The notes under the pieces are model-generated. The model saw only the letters and a list, made by a program, of their open reading frames with translations, searched no databases and was not told the DNA's origin. DNA of 64,000 bases from contig NSGV01000001.1 of assembly GCA_002300355.1 (NCBI GenBank), forward strand, positions 5,208,001 to 5,272,000, in the 5' to 3' direction. Positions 57,016 through 64,000 of the stretch are shown in pieces. Every line of letters starts with the position of its first letter. The first letter of the stretch is position 1. Source of the DNA: Streptomyces sp. TLI_235. GTDB lineage: Bacteria; Actinomycetota; Actinomycetes; Streptomycetales; Streptomycetaceae. The position numbers and the translations under genes are program-made.

Positions 57016-58245
57016 ATGCCCTCCGCACTCCCCGACGGCGAACCGGTGCCGTCCGACGGTTCGCTGCCCGCGCCCGCCCTGACCGGGCTCGGCACCCGGC
57101 CGTTCGGCTTCTACCTGCACGTGCCGTACTGCGCCAGCCGCTGCGGCTACTGCGACTTCAACACCTACACCGCGACCGAGCTGCGCTCCTCGGGCGCGGT
57201 CGCCTCGCAGGAGACCTACGCCGACAACGTGATCGCCGAGATCCGGCTCGCCCGGAAGGTCCTCGGCGACACCGACCTGCCCGTACGGACCGTCTTCCTC
57301 GGCGGCGGCACCCCCACCCTGCTGCCCGCCCGCGACCTGGTGCGGATGCTCGCCGCGCTGCGCGAGGAGTTCGGCCTCGCGCCCGACGCGGAGGTCACCA
57401 CCGAGGCCAACCCGGAGTCCGTCGGCCCCGCCTACCTGGCCGAGCTCCGCGAGGGCGGCTACAACCGGATCTCCTTCGGCATGCAGAGCGCCCGCCGGCA
57501 CGTGCTGCAGATCCTCGACCGCCACCACACCCCCGGCCGCCCCGAGGCCTGCGTCGCCGAGGCCCGCGAGGCCGGCTTCGAGCACGTCAACCTCGACCTG
57601 ATCTACGGCACCCCCGGCGAGTCCGACGACGACTGGCGGGCCTCCCTCGACGCCGCGATCGGCGCCCGCCCCGACCACGTCTCCGCCTACTCCCTGATCG
57701 TCGAGGAGGGCACCCGGCTCGCCGCCCGCGTCCGCCGCGGCGAACTCCCGATGATCGACGACGACGTGCACGCCGACCGTTACCTCATCGCCGACGACGC
57801 CCTCTCCGCGGCAGGCTACGCCTGGTACGAGGTCTCGAACTGGGCCACCACGCCCGAGGCGCGCTGTCGCCACAACGAGCTCTACTGGACGGGCGCCGAC
57901 TGGTGGGGCGCCGGCCCGGGCGCACACAGCCACGTCGGCGGCGTCCGCTGGTGGAACGCCAAGCACCCCGCCGCCTACGCGCAGGCGCTCGCCGAGGGCC
58001 GCACCCCGGCGCTCGGCCGGGAGGTGCTCGCCGCGGAGGACCGCCGGGTCGAGCGCATCCTGCTGGAGCTCCGGCTGGTCGACGGCTGCCCGCTCGACCT
58101 GCTCACCGAGGACGGCCGCAAGGCCGCACTGCGCGCCCTGGAGGAGGGCCTGCTCGACCCCGCCGCGCACGCCGACGGCCGCGCCGCCCTCACCCTGCGC
58201 GGACGCCTCCTGGCCGACGCGGTCGTCCGCGACCTGGTGGACTGA
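57016..58245 (+). CDS. hemW: Radical SAM HemW (heme chaperone-like)
   Basis: 409 residues. The radical SAM cluster motif CASRCGYCDF (CxxxCxxC) is near 38, then GGGTPTLL and the HemN-like region (FEHVNLDLIYGTPGESDDDW; GAGPGAHSHVGG). ATG 57016 gives MPSALPDGEPVPSDG. GACAAT 57003-57008 is a possible -10, which would leave almost no leader. HemW binds heme and delivers it; it lacks the CRCNP-type residue of oxygen-independent coproporphyrinogen oxidase at the N-terminus. Confidence 0.93.
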   Translation: MPSALPDGEPVPSDGSLPAPALTGLGTRPFGFYLHVPYCASRCGYCDFNTYTATELRSSGAVASQETYADNVIAEIRLARKVLGDTDLPVRTVFLGGGTPTLLPARDLVRMLAALREEFGLAPDAEVTTEANPESVGPAYLAELREGGYNRISFGMQSARRHVLQILDRHHTPGRPEACVAEAREAGFEHVNLDLIYGTPGESDDDWRASLDAAIGARPDHVSAYSLIVEEGTRLAARVRRGELPMIDDDVHADRYLIADDALSAAGYAWYEVSNWATTPEARCRHNELYWTGADWWGAGPGAHSHVGGVRWWNAKHPAAYAQALAEGRTPALGREVLAAEDRRVERILLELRLVDGCPLDLLTEDGRKAALRALEEGLLDPAAHADGRAALTLRGRLLADAVVRDLVD

Positions 58246-58254
58246 CCCCCGGGG

Positions 58255-59082
58255 TCAGTCGACCGCCGTCACGAAGTCGATCAGCTCCTCGACCCGGCCC
58301 AGCAGGGCCGGGTCGACGTCCCGGTAGGAGCGCACCGAGCCGAGGATGCGGCGCCAGGCCGCGGGCGGGTCCACCGGCCAGCCCAGCCGGCGGCAGACGC
58401 CCTCCTTCCAGACCTCGCCGCGCGGCACCTCGGGCCACGCCGCGATGCCCACCGAGGCCGGCTTCACCGCCTGCCACACGTCGATGTACGGGTGGCCCAC
58501 CACCAGCACCGAGTCGCCGGAGACCCGCTCCGCGATCCGGTGCTCCTTGGTGCCCGGCAGCAGGTGGTCGACCAGCACCCCGAGCCGGCGCCCCGGGCCC
58601 GGCGCGAACTCCGCGACGACGGCCGGCAGGTCGTCCACGCCCTCCAGGTACTCCACGACCACGCCCTCGACCCGCAGGTCGTCGCCCCAGACCCGCTCGA
58701 CGAGCTCCGCGTCGTGCCGCCCCTCCACGTAGATCCGCGACTCCCGGGCCACCCGGGCCCGGGCGCCCGGCACCGCGACCGAGCCGGAGGCGGTCAGCCG
58801 CGGCCCGGCGGCGGGGGCCGCCGCCGCGGGACGGACCAGCGTCACCACCCGCCCCTCCAGCAGGAAGCCGCGCGGCACCAGCGGGAACACCCGGTGCTTG
58901 CCGAACCGGTCCTCCAGGGTGACGGTCGGCCCCTCCGCGGTCTTCTCGCAGCGCACCACCGCCCCGCAGAAGCCGGTCGCCGCCTCCTCCACCACGAGGT
59001 CCCGCTCGGCCGGAACCTCGGGGGCCGGCTGCTGCCGCTTCCACGGCGGGGTCAGATCGGGGCCGTACTGCCTGCTGCGCAT
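58255..59082 (-). CDS. DUF3097 protein
   Basis: 275 residues from ATG 59082, starting MRSRQYGPDLTPPWKRQQPA. The family pattern is seen in GRVVTLVRP, IYVEGRHDAELVERVWGDDL, VEGVVVEYLEGVDDLPAVV, GVLVDHLLPGTKEHRIAERV and HPYIDVWQAVKP. Conserved in actinobacteria; function unknown. Toprim-like features (EGRHDAELVERVWG, LVDHLLPGTKE) suggest a nucleic-acid role, which is inference. Convergent with hemW. Confidence 0.88.
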   Translation of the reverse strand: MRSRQYGPDLTPPWKRQQPAPEVPAERDLVVEEAATGFCGAVVRCEKTAEGPTVTLEDRFGKHRVFPLVPRGFLLEGRVVTLVRPAAAAPAAGPRLTASGSVAVPGARARVARESRIYVEGRHDAELVERVWGDDLRVEGVVVEYLEGVDDLPAVVAEFAPGPGRRLGVLVDHLLPGTKEHRIAERVSGDSVLVVGHPYIDVWQAVKPASVGIAAWPEVPRGEVWKEGVCRRLGWPVDPPAAWRRILGSVRSYRDVDPALLGRVEELIDFVTAVD

Positions 59083-59174
59083 GGACGGGAGTCTACGAGC
59101 CCGACACCCGGTCATCGCCCGTCCGGCGTACGGCGTGCCGAACCCCCGCCCGCGCCCCGCGCAGCCCGCACGCC

Positions 59175-59759
59175 CTACAGCCCGGGCGCACCCCAGACCG
59201 GGAACCACCGCGACAGGTCCGACTCCAGCCGCAGGTCATCCCCGAGCATTGCCTTCACCTGGAGCTCCAGCGGGCTGTTCCGCTTCTCGCCGCCGCCCGG
59301 CATCGGCGCGAACGGATAGAAGGTGCCCCGCTTGTAGAGGTAGACCAGCGCCAGCGAGCGCCCCTCGGCGTCCTTGAAGCCCACCAGCGAGCAGAGCAGC
59401 TGCGGGCCGAAGCCGTTCGCCTCCAGCTCGCTGTTGACCGCGTGCAGGTCGTTCACCAGGTCCGGCAGCTCCCCGGGGGTGTGCCGGGCGAGCAGCCAGG
59501 AGTAGCCGTAGTCGTCCCGGGACGCCTCCACCGGGACGCCGCCGCGGTCGGTGTCCGCGTCCAGCAGCGCCCGGACCTGCTGCTTGACCTCCTCGAAGGC
59601 CCCGCCCTCGACCGCGGCGAAGCAGACCGAGCCCAGCCCCGTCGGCAGGAACCCGGCCGCCGCCTGAAGCGTCAGCGCGGCCGACGGAATGCCGAACAGC
59701 TGGTCCAGATCCGGCTTCACCGGCTTGCTCCGGCCCAGCAGCGCGTCCAGGAATCCCAT
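59175..59759 (-). CDS. pspAB: PspA-associated protein PspAB
   Basis: 194 residues, MGFLDALLGRSKPVKPDLDQ start, PSAALTLQAAAGFLPTGLGS and the DYGYSWLLARHTPGELPDLV, LLCSLVGFKDAEGRSLALVY blocks. I recognise it as the actinobacterial PspAB family that accompanies htpX, here 21 bp away on the same strand. Thought to act in envelope-stress handling; pspA is not in the window. Confidence 0.85.
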   Translation of the reverse strand: MGFLDALLGRSKPVKPDLDQLFGIPSAALTLQAAAGFLPTGLGSVCFAAVEGGAFEEVKQQVRALLDADTDRGGVPVEASRDDYGYSWLLARHTPGELPDLVNDLHAVNSELEANGFGPQLLCSLVGFKDAEGRSLALVYLYKRGTFYPFAPMPGGGEKRNSPLELQVKAMLGDDLRLESDLSRWFPVWGAPGL

Positions 59760-59780
59760 GTGCGGTCCTCTCCCGGCCGG

Positions 59781-60701
59781 TCAGCGGCCGAGCTCGGCGG
59801 AGATCCGCGCCAGCTGCTCCAGCCGCTTCTCCAGCGAGGGGTGGGTGGAGAGGAGCTGGCTCGCGGCCTCCCGCGCGTTCAGCGCCGGCGCGAAGTAGAA
59901 GGCGTTGTACGGCTGCGCCTTGCGCAGGTCCTCGGTCGGGATGGCGGAGATCTGCCCCGTCACCTTGGTCAGCGCCGAGGCCAGCGCGCTCGGCCGGCCG
60001 GTCAGCTGGGCCGCCGAGCGGTCCGCCGCCAGCTCCCGGTAGCGCGACAGCATCCGGGTGAGCAGGAAGCTCAGCGCGTACACCACCATGCTGACCAGCG
60101 GCACGATCACCAGCGCGATCGCCGTGTTCGGGTCGCTGCTGTTGCGGTTGTTGCCCAGGAACCCGCCGTACAGGGCGACCCGGGTCATCACGCCGGCCAG
60201 CACGCCGAGGAAGCCCGCCACCGTCATGACCGCCACGTCCCGGTGCGCGACGTGCGACAGCTCGTGCGCCAGGACGCCCTCCAGCTCCTCCGGCTCCAGC
60301 CGGCGCAGCAGCCCGGTGGTCACGCACACCACGGCCTTCTCCGGCTTGCGGCCGGTGGCGAAGGCGTTCGGCATGTCGTTCCGCGCCACCGCCACCCGCG
60401 GCTTCGGCATGTCGGCCAGCGCGCACAGCCGGTCGATCGTGCCGTGCAGCTGCGGGTACTCCTCCGGCGACGCCGGACGGGCGCCCATCGCCTTCTCGGT
60501 GATCTTGTCACTGAACCAGAACTGCGCGACGAACAGCCCGCCCGACACCAGCAGGATCAGCGGCCAGGCGCCGCGCAGCAGGACGATCAGCAGCCCGGTG
60601 AACCCCACGTAGACCAGGCCGATCAGGAACATCGTCGTGACCATCCGGCCGGTCAGGCCGCGGTCCGGTGCGAAGCGGGAGTGCTGCCGTGTCGACGACA
60701 T
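59781..60701 (-). CDS. htpX: Membrane zinc metallopeptidase HtpX
   Basis: 306 residues, four helices (MVTTMFLIGLVYVGFTGLLI; WPLILLVSGGLFVAQFWF; VAVMTVAGFLGVLAGVMTRV; IALVIVPLVSMVVYALSFLL). The catalytic HELSHVAHRDV is near 145 and the third ligand in YRELAADRSAAQ. Quality control of membrane proteins. First gene of the htpX-pspAB pair. Confidence 0.95.
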   Translation of the reverse strand: MSSTRQHSRFAPDRGLTGRMVTTMFLIGLVYVGFTGLLIVLLRGAWPLILLVSGGLFVAQFWFSDKITEKAMGARPASPEEYPQLHGTIDRLCALADMPKPRVAVARNDMPNAFATGRKPEKAVVCVTTGLLRRLEPEELEGVLAHELSHVAHRDVAVMTVAGFLGVLAGVMTRVALYGGFLGNNRNSSDPNTAIALVIVPLVSMVVYALSFLLTRMLSRYRELAADRSAAQLTGRPSALASALTKVTGQISAIPTEDLRKAQPYNAFYFAPALNAREAASQLLSTHPSLEKRLEQLARISAELGR

Positions 60702-60848
60702 CGCTGCTCCTTCGGTAGCTCGCTCGCTTTCGATGCTGCCACTCGCCGACGCACGGGGCACCGCCCGCGGCCCGGAGATCGGTCGAGGATCACGTGGGAG
60801 GCCCGTTCCTGCCGTCGGGGGTGGGCCTTACACTGGCAGGTACGGTTC

Positions 60849-60873
60849 TGGCACTCTGCCTTCCAGAGTGCCA
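60849..60873. promoter_or_regulatory. CIRCE operator upstream of hrcA
   Basis: TGGCACTC (60849-60856) and GAGTGCCA (60866-60873) face each other around nine bases, the CIRCE arrangement TTAGCACTC-N9-GAGTGCTAA with GC-rich ends. It lies 53 bp before hrcA, so HrcA should repress its own operon. Confidence 0.93.
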
Positions 60874-60925
60874 AGGAACGGATCGGTCACCAGGTCCAAC
60901 GGGCGAAGACGGAGGTGCGTGCCCC

Positions 60926-61996
60926 GTGGTCAACGAGCGCAGGGACGACCGTCTCATCGACACGCGTGCCGGCGTCCGCCCGCTCGACGAGCGCCGGCTC
61001 GCCGTGCTGCGCGCGATCGTCCAGGACTACGTGGGCACCGAGGAGCCGGTCGGCTCCAAGGCCCTCGTCGAGCGGCACAACCTCGGCGTCTCCCCGGCGA
61101 CGGTCCGCAACGACATGGCCGCGCTGGAGGAGGACGGCTTCATCCACCAGCCGCACACCAGCGCCGGCCGGATCCCCACCGACAAGGGCTACCGGCTGTT
61201 CGTCGACCGGCTCGCCGAGGTCAAGCCGATGACCGCCCCCGAGCGCCGTGCGATCCGGCACTTCCTGGAGGGCGCCGTCGACCTCGACGACGTCGTGGCC
61301 CGCACCGTCCGGCTGCTCGCCCAGCTCACCCGGCAGGTCGCCGTGGTGCAGTACCCGTCGCTGACCCGCTCCACCGTGCGGCACGTCGAACTCGTCGCGC
61401 TGGCACCCACGAAGGTGATGCTCGTCCTGATCACCAACACCGGACGGGTGGAGCAGCGCATCGTCGACTGCCCCGGCACGGTCGGCGAGACCGTCCTGGC
61501 CGACCTGCGCGCCAAGCTCAACAGCATGGCCGCCGGCCGCCGGCTGCCCGACGTCCCCGTGGTGCTGGAGGACCTGCCGAGCGCCTTCGAGCAGGGCGAC
61601 CGGCCCACCGTCTCCACCGTGCTCGCCACCCTCTTCGAGACCCTCGCCGAGCAGAACGAGGAGCGCATCATGCTGGCCGGCACGGCCAACCTGACCCGCT
61701 TCGGCCACGACTTCCCGCTGACCATCCAGCCGGTGCTGGAGGCACTGGAGGAACAGGTCGTGCTGCTGCGCCTGCTGGGTGAGACCGCGGAGTCCGGGAT
61801 GACGGTCCGGATCGGGCGCGAAAACGACTACGAGGGCCTCAATTCCACGTCCGTCGTCTCCGTCGGTTACGGTTCGGGCGACCAGAGCGTGGCAAAGCTG
61901 GGTGTGATCGGTCCGACCCGGATGGATTACCCGGGCACAATGGGGGCGGTGCGAGCGGTGGCACGGTACGTGGGTCAGATCCTGGCCGAGTCGTAA
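60926..61996 (+). CDS. hrcA: Heat-shock repressor HrcA
   Basis: 356 residues. Winged HTH with SKALVERHNLGVSPATVRND and EEDGFIHQPHTSAGRIPTDK, then GAF-like domain and end AVARYVGQILAES. GTG 60926 starts MVNERRDDRLIDTRAG; GGAGG 60911-60915 lies ten bases upstream. Represses dnaJ2-type heat-shock genes through CIRCE at 60849. dnaJ follows by 73 bp. Confidence 0.96.
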   Translation: MVNERRDDRLIDTRAGVRPLDERRLAVLRAIVQDYVGTEEPVGSKALVERHNLGVSPATVRNDMAALEEDGFIHQPHTSAGRIPTDKGYRLFVDRLAEVKPMTAPERRAIRHFLEGAVDLDDVVARTVRLLAQLTRQVAVVQYPSLTRSTVRHVELVALAPTKVMLVLITNTGRVEQRIVDCPGTVGETVLADLRAKLNSMAAGRRLPDVPVVLEDLPSAFEQGDRPTVSTVLATLFETLAEQNEERIMLAGTANLTRFGHDFPLTIQPVLEALEEQVVLLRLLGETAESGMTVRIGRENDYEGLNSTSVVSVGYGSGDQSVAKLGVIGPTRMDYPGTMGAVRAVARYVGQILAES

Positions 61997-62069
61997 CAGC
62001 GCGCTGCGCCAGCAGCGCAGCCGGTCGGACGCAAGCACACTTCCAGAAGCGGAACAAGCGGAGCATTTG

Positions 62070-63209
62070 GTGGCCACGGACTACTACGCGGTACTCGGCG
62101 TCCGACGGGATGCGGGGCAGGACGAGATCAAGAAGGCGTTCCGGCGCCTCGCGCGCGAACTGCACCCGGACGTCAACCCGGACCCGAAGACCCAGGAGCG
62201 GTTCAAGGAGATCAACGCCGCCTACGAGGTGCTCTCCGACCCCGCCAAGCGGCAGGTCTACGACCTCGGCGGCGACCCGCTCTCGCCGAACGGCGGCGGC
62301 GCGGGTGCGGGCGGCTTCGGCGCCGCGGGCTTCGGCTTCTCCGACATCATGGACGCCTTCTTCGGCGCCGCCGGCGGCCAGCGCGGCCCGCGCTCGCGGA
62401 CCCGCCGCGGCCAGGACGCCATGATCCGCCTGGAGATCACCCTGGAGGAGGCCGCCTTCGGCACCACCAAGGAACTCCAGGTCGACACCGCCGTCACCTG
62501 CACCACCTGCTCCGGCGAGGGCGCCGCACCCGGCACCTCCGCGCAGACCTGTGACATGTGCCGCGGCAAGGGCGAGGTCTCCCAGGTCACCCGGTCCTTC
62601 CTGGGCCAGGTCATGACCTCCCGCCCCTGCCCGCAGTGCCAGGGCTTCGGCACCGTCGTGCCCACCCCCTGCCCGGAGTGCGCCGGCGACGGCCGCGTCC
62701 GCGCCCGCCGCAACCTCACCGTCAAGATCCCCGCCGGTGTCGACAACGGCACCCGCATCCAGCTGGCCGGCGAGGGCGAGGTCGGCCCCGGCGGCGGCCC
62801 GGCCGGCGACCTGTACGTCGAGATCGCCGAGACCAGCCACGCGGTCTTCCAGCGCCGCGGCGACGACCTGCACTGCACGGTCACCATCCCGATGACCGCC
62901 GCCGCACTCGGCACCCAGGTGCCGCTGCAGACCCTGGACGGGCTGGAGGAGGTCGACATCCGGCCCGGCACCCAGTCCGGACAGTCCATCCCGCTGCACG
63001 GCCGCGGCATCACGCACCTGCGGGGCGGCGGCCGGGGCGACCTGATAGTGCATGTCGAGGTGCAGACGCCGGTCAAGCTCGACCCCGAGCAGGAGGACCT
63101 GCTGCGGCGGCTCGCCGTGCTGCGCGGCGAGGAGCGCCCGTCCGGCCAGTTCGCACCGGGCCAGCAGGGCCTCTTCTCCCGCCTCAAGGACGCCTTCAAC
63201 GGGCGCTGA
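62070..63209 (+). CDS. dnaJ: Chaperone protein DnaJ (DnaJ2 type)
   Basis: 379 residues, GTG 62070 (GGAG six bases before). J-domain with HPD near 31-33, Gly-rich linker, four zinc motifs (CTTCSGEG, CDMCRGKG, CPQCQGFG, CPECAGDG) and C-terminal peptide-binding halves. Stimulates DnaK ATPase. The hrcA-dnaJ-rsmE order matches the DnaJ2 locus of Streptomyces. Confidence 0.96.
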   Translation: MATDYYAVLGVRRDAGQDEIKKAFRRLARELHPDVNPDPKTQERFKEINAAYEVLSDPAKRQVYDLGGDPLSPNGGGAGAGGFGAAGFGFSDIMDAFFGAAGGQRGPRSRTRRGQDAMIRLEITLEEAAFGTTKELQVDTAVTCTTCSGEGAAPGTSAQTCDMCRGKGEVSQVTRSFLGQVMTSRPCPQCQGFGTVVPTPCPECAGDGRVRARRNLTVKIPAGVDNGTRIQLAGEGEVGPGGGPAGDLYVEIAETSHAVFQRRGDDLHCTVTIPMTAAALGTQVPLQTLDGLEEVDIRPGTQSGQSIPLHGRGITHLRGGGRGDLIVHVEVQTPVKLDPEQEDLLRRLAVLRGEERPSGQFAPGQQGLFSRLKDAFNGR

Positions 63210-63288
63210 GGCCAGTCGCCGACCATCAGGCGCGTGGGGTGCCCCCACGCGCCCCTGGTCGTTCACCTACCTGTAAGGAAGGCCCTTC

Positions 63289-64000
63289 ATGACTGCGCCG
63301 GTGTTCGTCGTCGAGAGTGCGGTGCTGGCCGGGGTCGTGCCGGGTGCGGTGGTGCGGCTGGACGGGCCGGAGGGGCGGCACGCCGTCGCGGTGAAGCGGC
63401 TGGAGGTCGGCGAGGCGGTCACGCTGGCCGACGGGCTCGGCCTGGGGGTCGACGGCACGGTCGCCGCCGTGCACGGCAAGGACGCGCTGGACGTCACCGT
63501 GGACACCGTCCGCGAGGAGCCGGAGCCGGGCCCGCGGATCGTCGTCGTCCAGGCGCTGCCGAAGGGCGACCGCGGCGAACTCGCGGTGGAGACCATGACC
63601 GAGGTCGGCGTCGACGTGGTGATCCCGTGGGCGGCCTCCCGCTGCATCACGCAGTGGAAGGGCGACCGCGGGGCCAGGGCGCTCGCCAAGTGGCGGGCCA
63701 CCGCCCGGGAGGCGGGCAAGCAGTCGCGCCGGCTCCGCTTCCCCGAGGTGCGGGAGCTCGTGACCACCCGTCAGCTCGCGCCGGTGCTAGCCGCCGCGTC
63801 CCTCGCCGCCGTGCTGCACGAGGACGGTGCCGCGCCGCTCGCCGCCGCCCCGCTGCCGGAGACCGGCGACATCGTGCTGGTGGTCGGCCCCGAGGGCGGC
63901 GTCTCGCCGGAGGAGCTGGCCGCGTTCGCCGAGGCCGGAGCGGCCCCGTACCGGCTCGGCCCGTCGGTGCTGCGCACCTCCACGGCCGGGGTGGCGGCGG
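63289..64000 (+). CDS. rsmE: 16S rRNA m3U1498 methyltransferase (partial, runs off end)
   Basis: 237 codons are visible from ATG 63289. N-terminal PUA-like half (RLDGPEGRHAVAVKRLEVGE), then SPOUT motifs VVQALPKGDRGELAVETMTE and the knot VGPEGGVSPEE and LGPSVLRTSTA, which bind S-adenosylmethionine. GGAAGG about nine bases before the ATG. Methylates U1498 of 16S rRNA. It continues beyond the window. Confidence 0.95.
   Translation, partial: MTAPVFVVESAVLAGVVPGAVVRLDGPEGRHAVAVKRLEVGEAVTLADGLGLGVDGTVAAVHGKDALDVTVDTVREEPEPGPRIVVVQALPKGDRGELAVETMTEVGVDVVIPWAASRCITQWKGDRGARALAKWRATAREAGKQSRRLRFPEVRELVTTRQLAPVLAAASLAAVLHEDGAAPLAAAPLPETGDIVLVVGPEGGVSPEELAAFAEAGAAPYRLGPSVLRTSTAGVAA

Overview
The window is high-GC actinobacterial DNA with third-position G/C bias, GTG/TTG starts and a gene order typical of the Streptomycetaceae core chromosome (Streptomyces, Kitasatospora or a relative; the genus cannot be settled from this stretch). 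Core landmarks run obg end - proB - proA - M48 protease - nadD - LytR-type - rsfS - phosphoglycerate mutase - tRNA-Ala - leuS - degV - comEA/comEC - holA - rpsT - lepA - hemW - hrcA - dnaJ - rsmE.

1-10.6 kb: proline synthesis (proB, proA, with a small conserved gene between them), two membrane proteins sharing an N-terminal motif, a soluble HEVGH-type peptidase, two 48-residue one-helix proteins, nadD, a LytR_C-type envelope protein with a Q/P/Y-rich head, rsfS and a phosphoglycerate-mutase-like protein that seems to start at CTG. 10.7-17.4 kb: three identical tRNA-Ala(GGC) genes; the second and third bound about 6.3 kb of accessory genes (XRE regulator/MFS exporter pair, small membrane protein, a helical protein coupled to a membrane M16-like peptidase). 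17.4-33 kb: a TPR regulator, leuS behind a leucine leader peptide and intrinsic terminator (attenuator), a WYL regulator, degV, comEA with a DnaA-box pair upstream, comEC, another XRE regulator, holA.

33.1-46.6 kb: an integrated actinomycete integrative and conjugative element (AICE) bounded by a 37-bp perfect direct repeat, inserted downstream of rpsT. It holds a tyrosine integrase next to the right end, an XRE repressor, an excisionase-like protein, a prim-pol plus DUF3987-like helicase replication pair beside an iteron/palindrome array (probable origin), Spd-like spread proteins and an FtsK/TraB translocase. Its cargo is unusual: a tightly coupled operon with a complete phage tail tape-measure-like protein, an FtsH/M41-like HEAAH protein, a small Cys-pair protein, a helix-turn-helix protein and a 56-residue zinc-ribbon-like protein, with no other phage structural genes.

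46.6-64 kb: rpsT, a monooxygenase-fold protein, lepA, an ECF41-type sigma factor, a heterodimeric ABC exporter, an acyl-CoA ligase, hemW, a DUF3097 protein, pspAB/htpX, hrcA with a CIRCE operator, a DnaJ and the start of rsmE. Intergenic stretches of about 300 bp or more hold the following: tRNAs with terminators (10.6-11.0 and 17.1-17.4 kb), the leuS leader (18.7-19.1 kb), the att sites (32.9-33.3 and 46.5-46.8 kb), the iterons (41.05-41.35 kb) and a CCGGAAG repeat tract before lepA (47.6-48.0 kb). I saw no rRNA, CRISPR array or insertion sequence.
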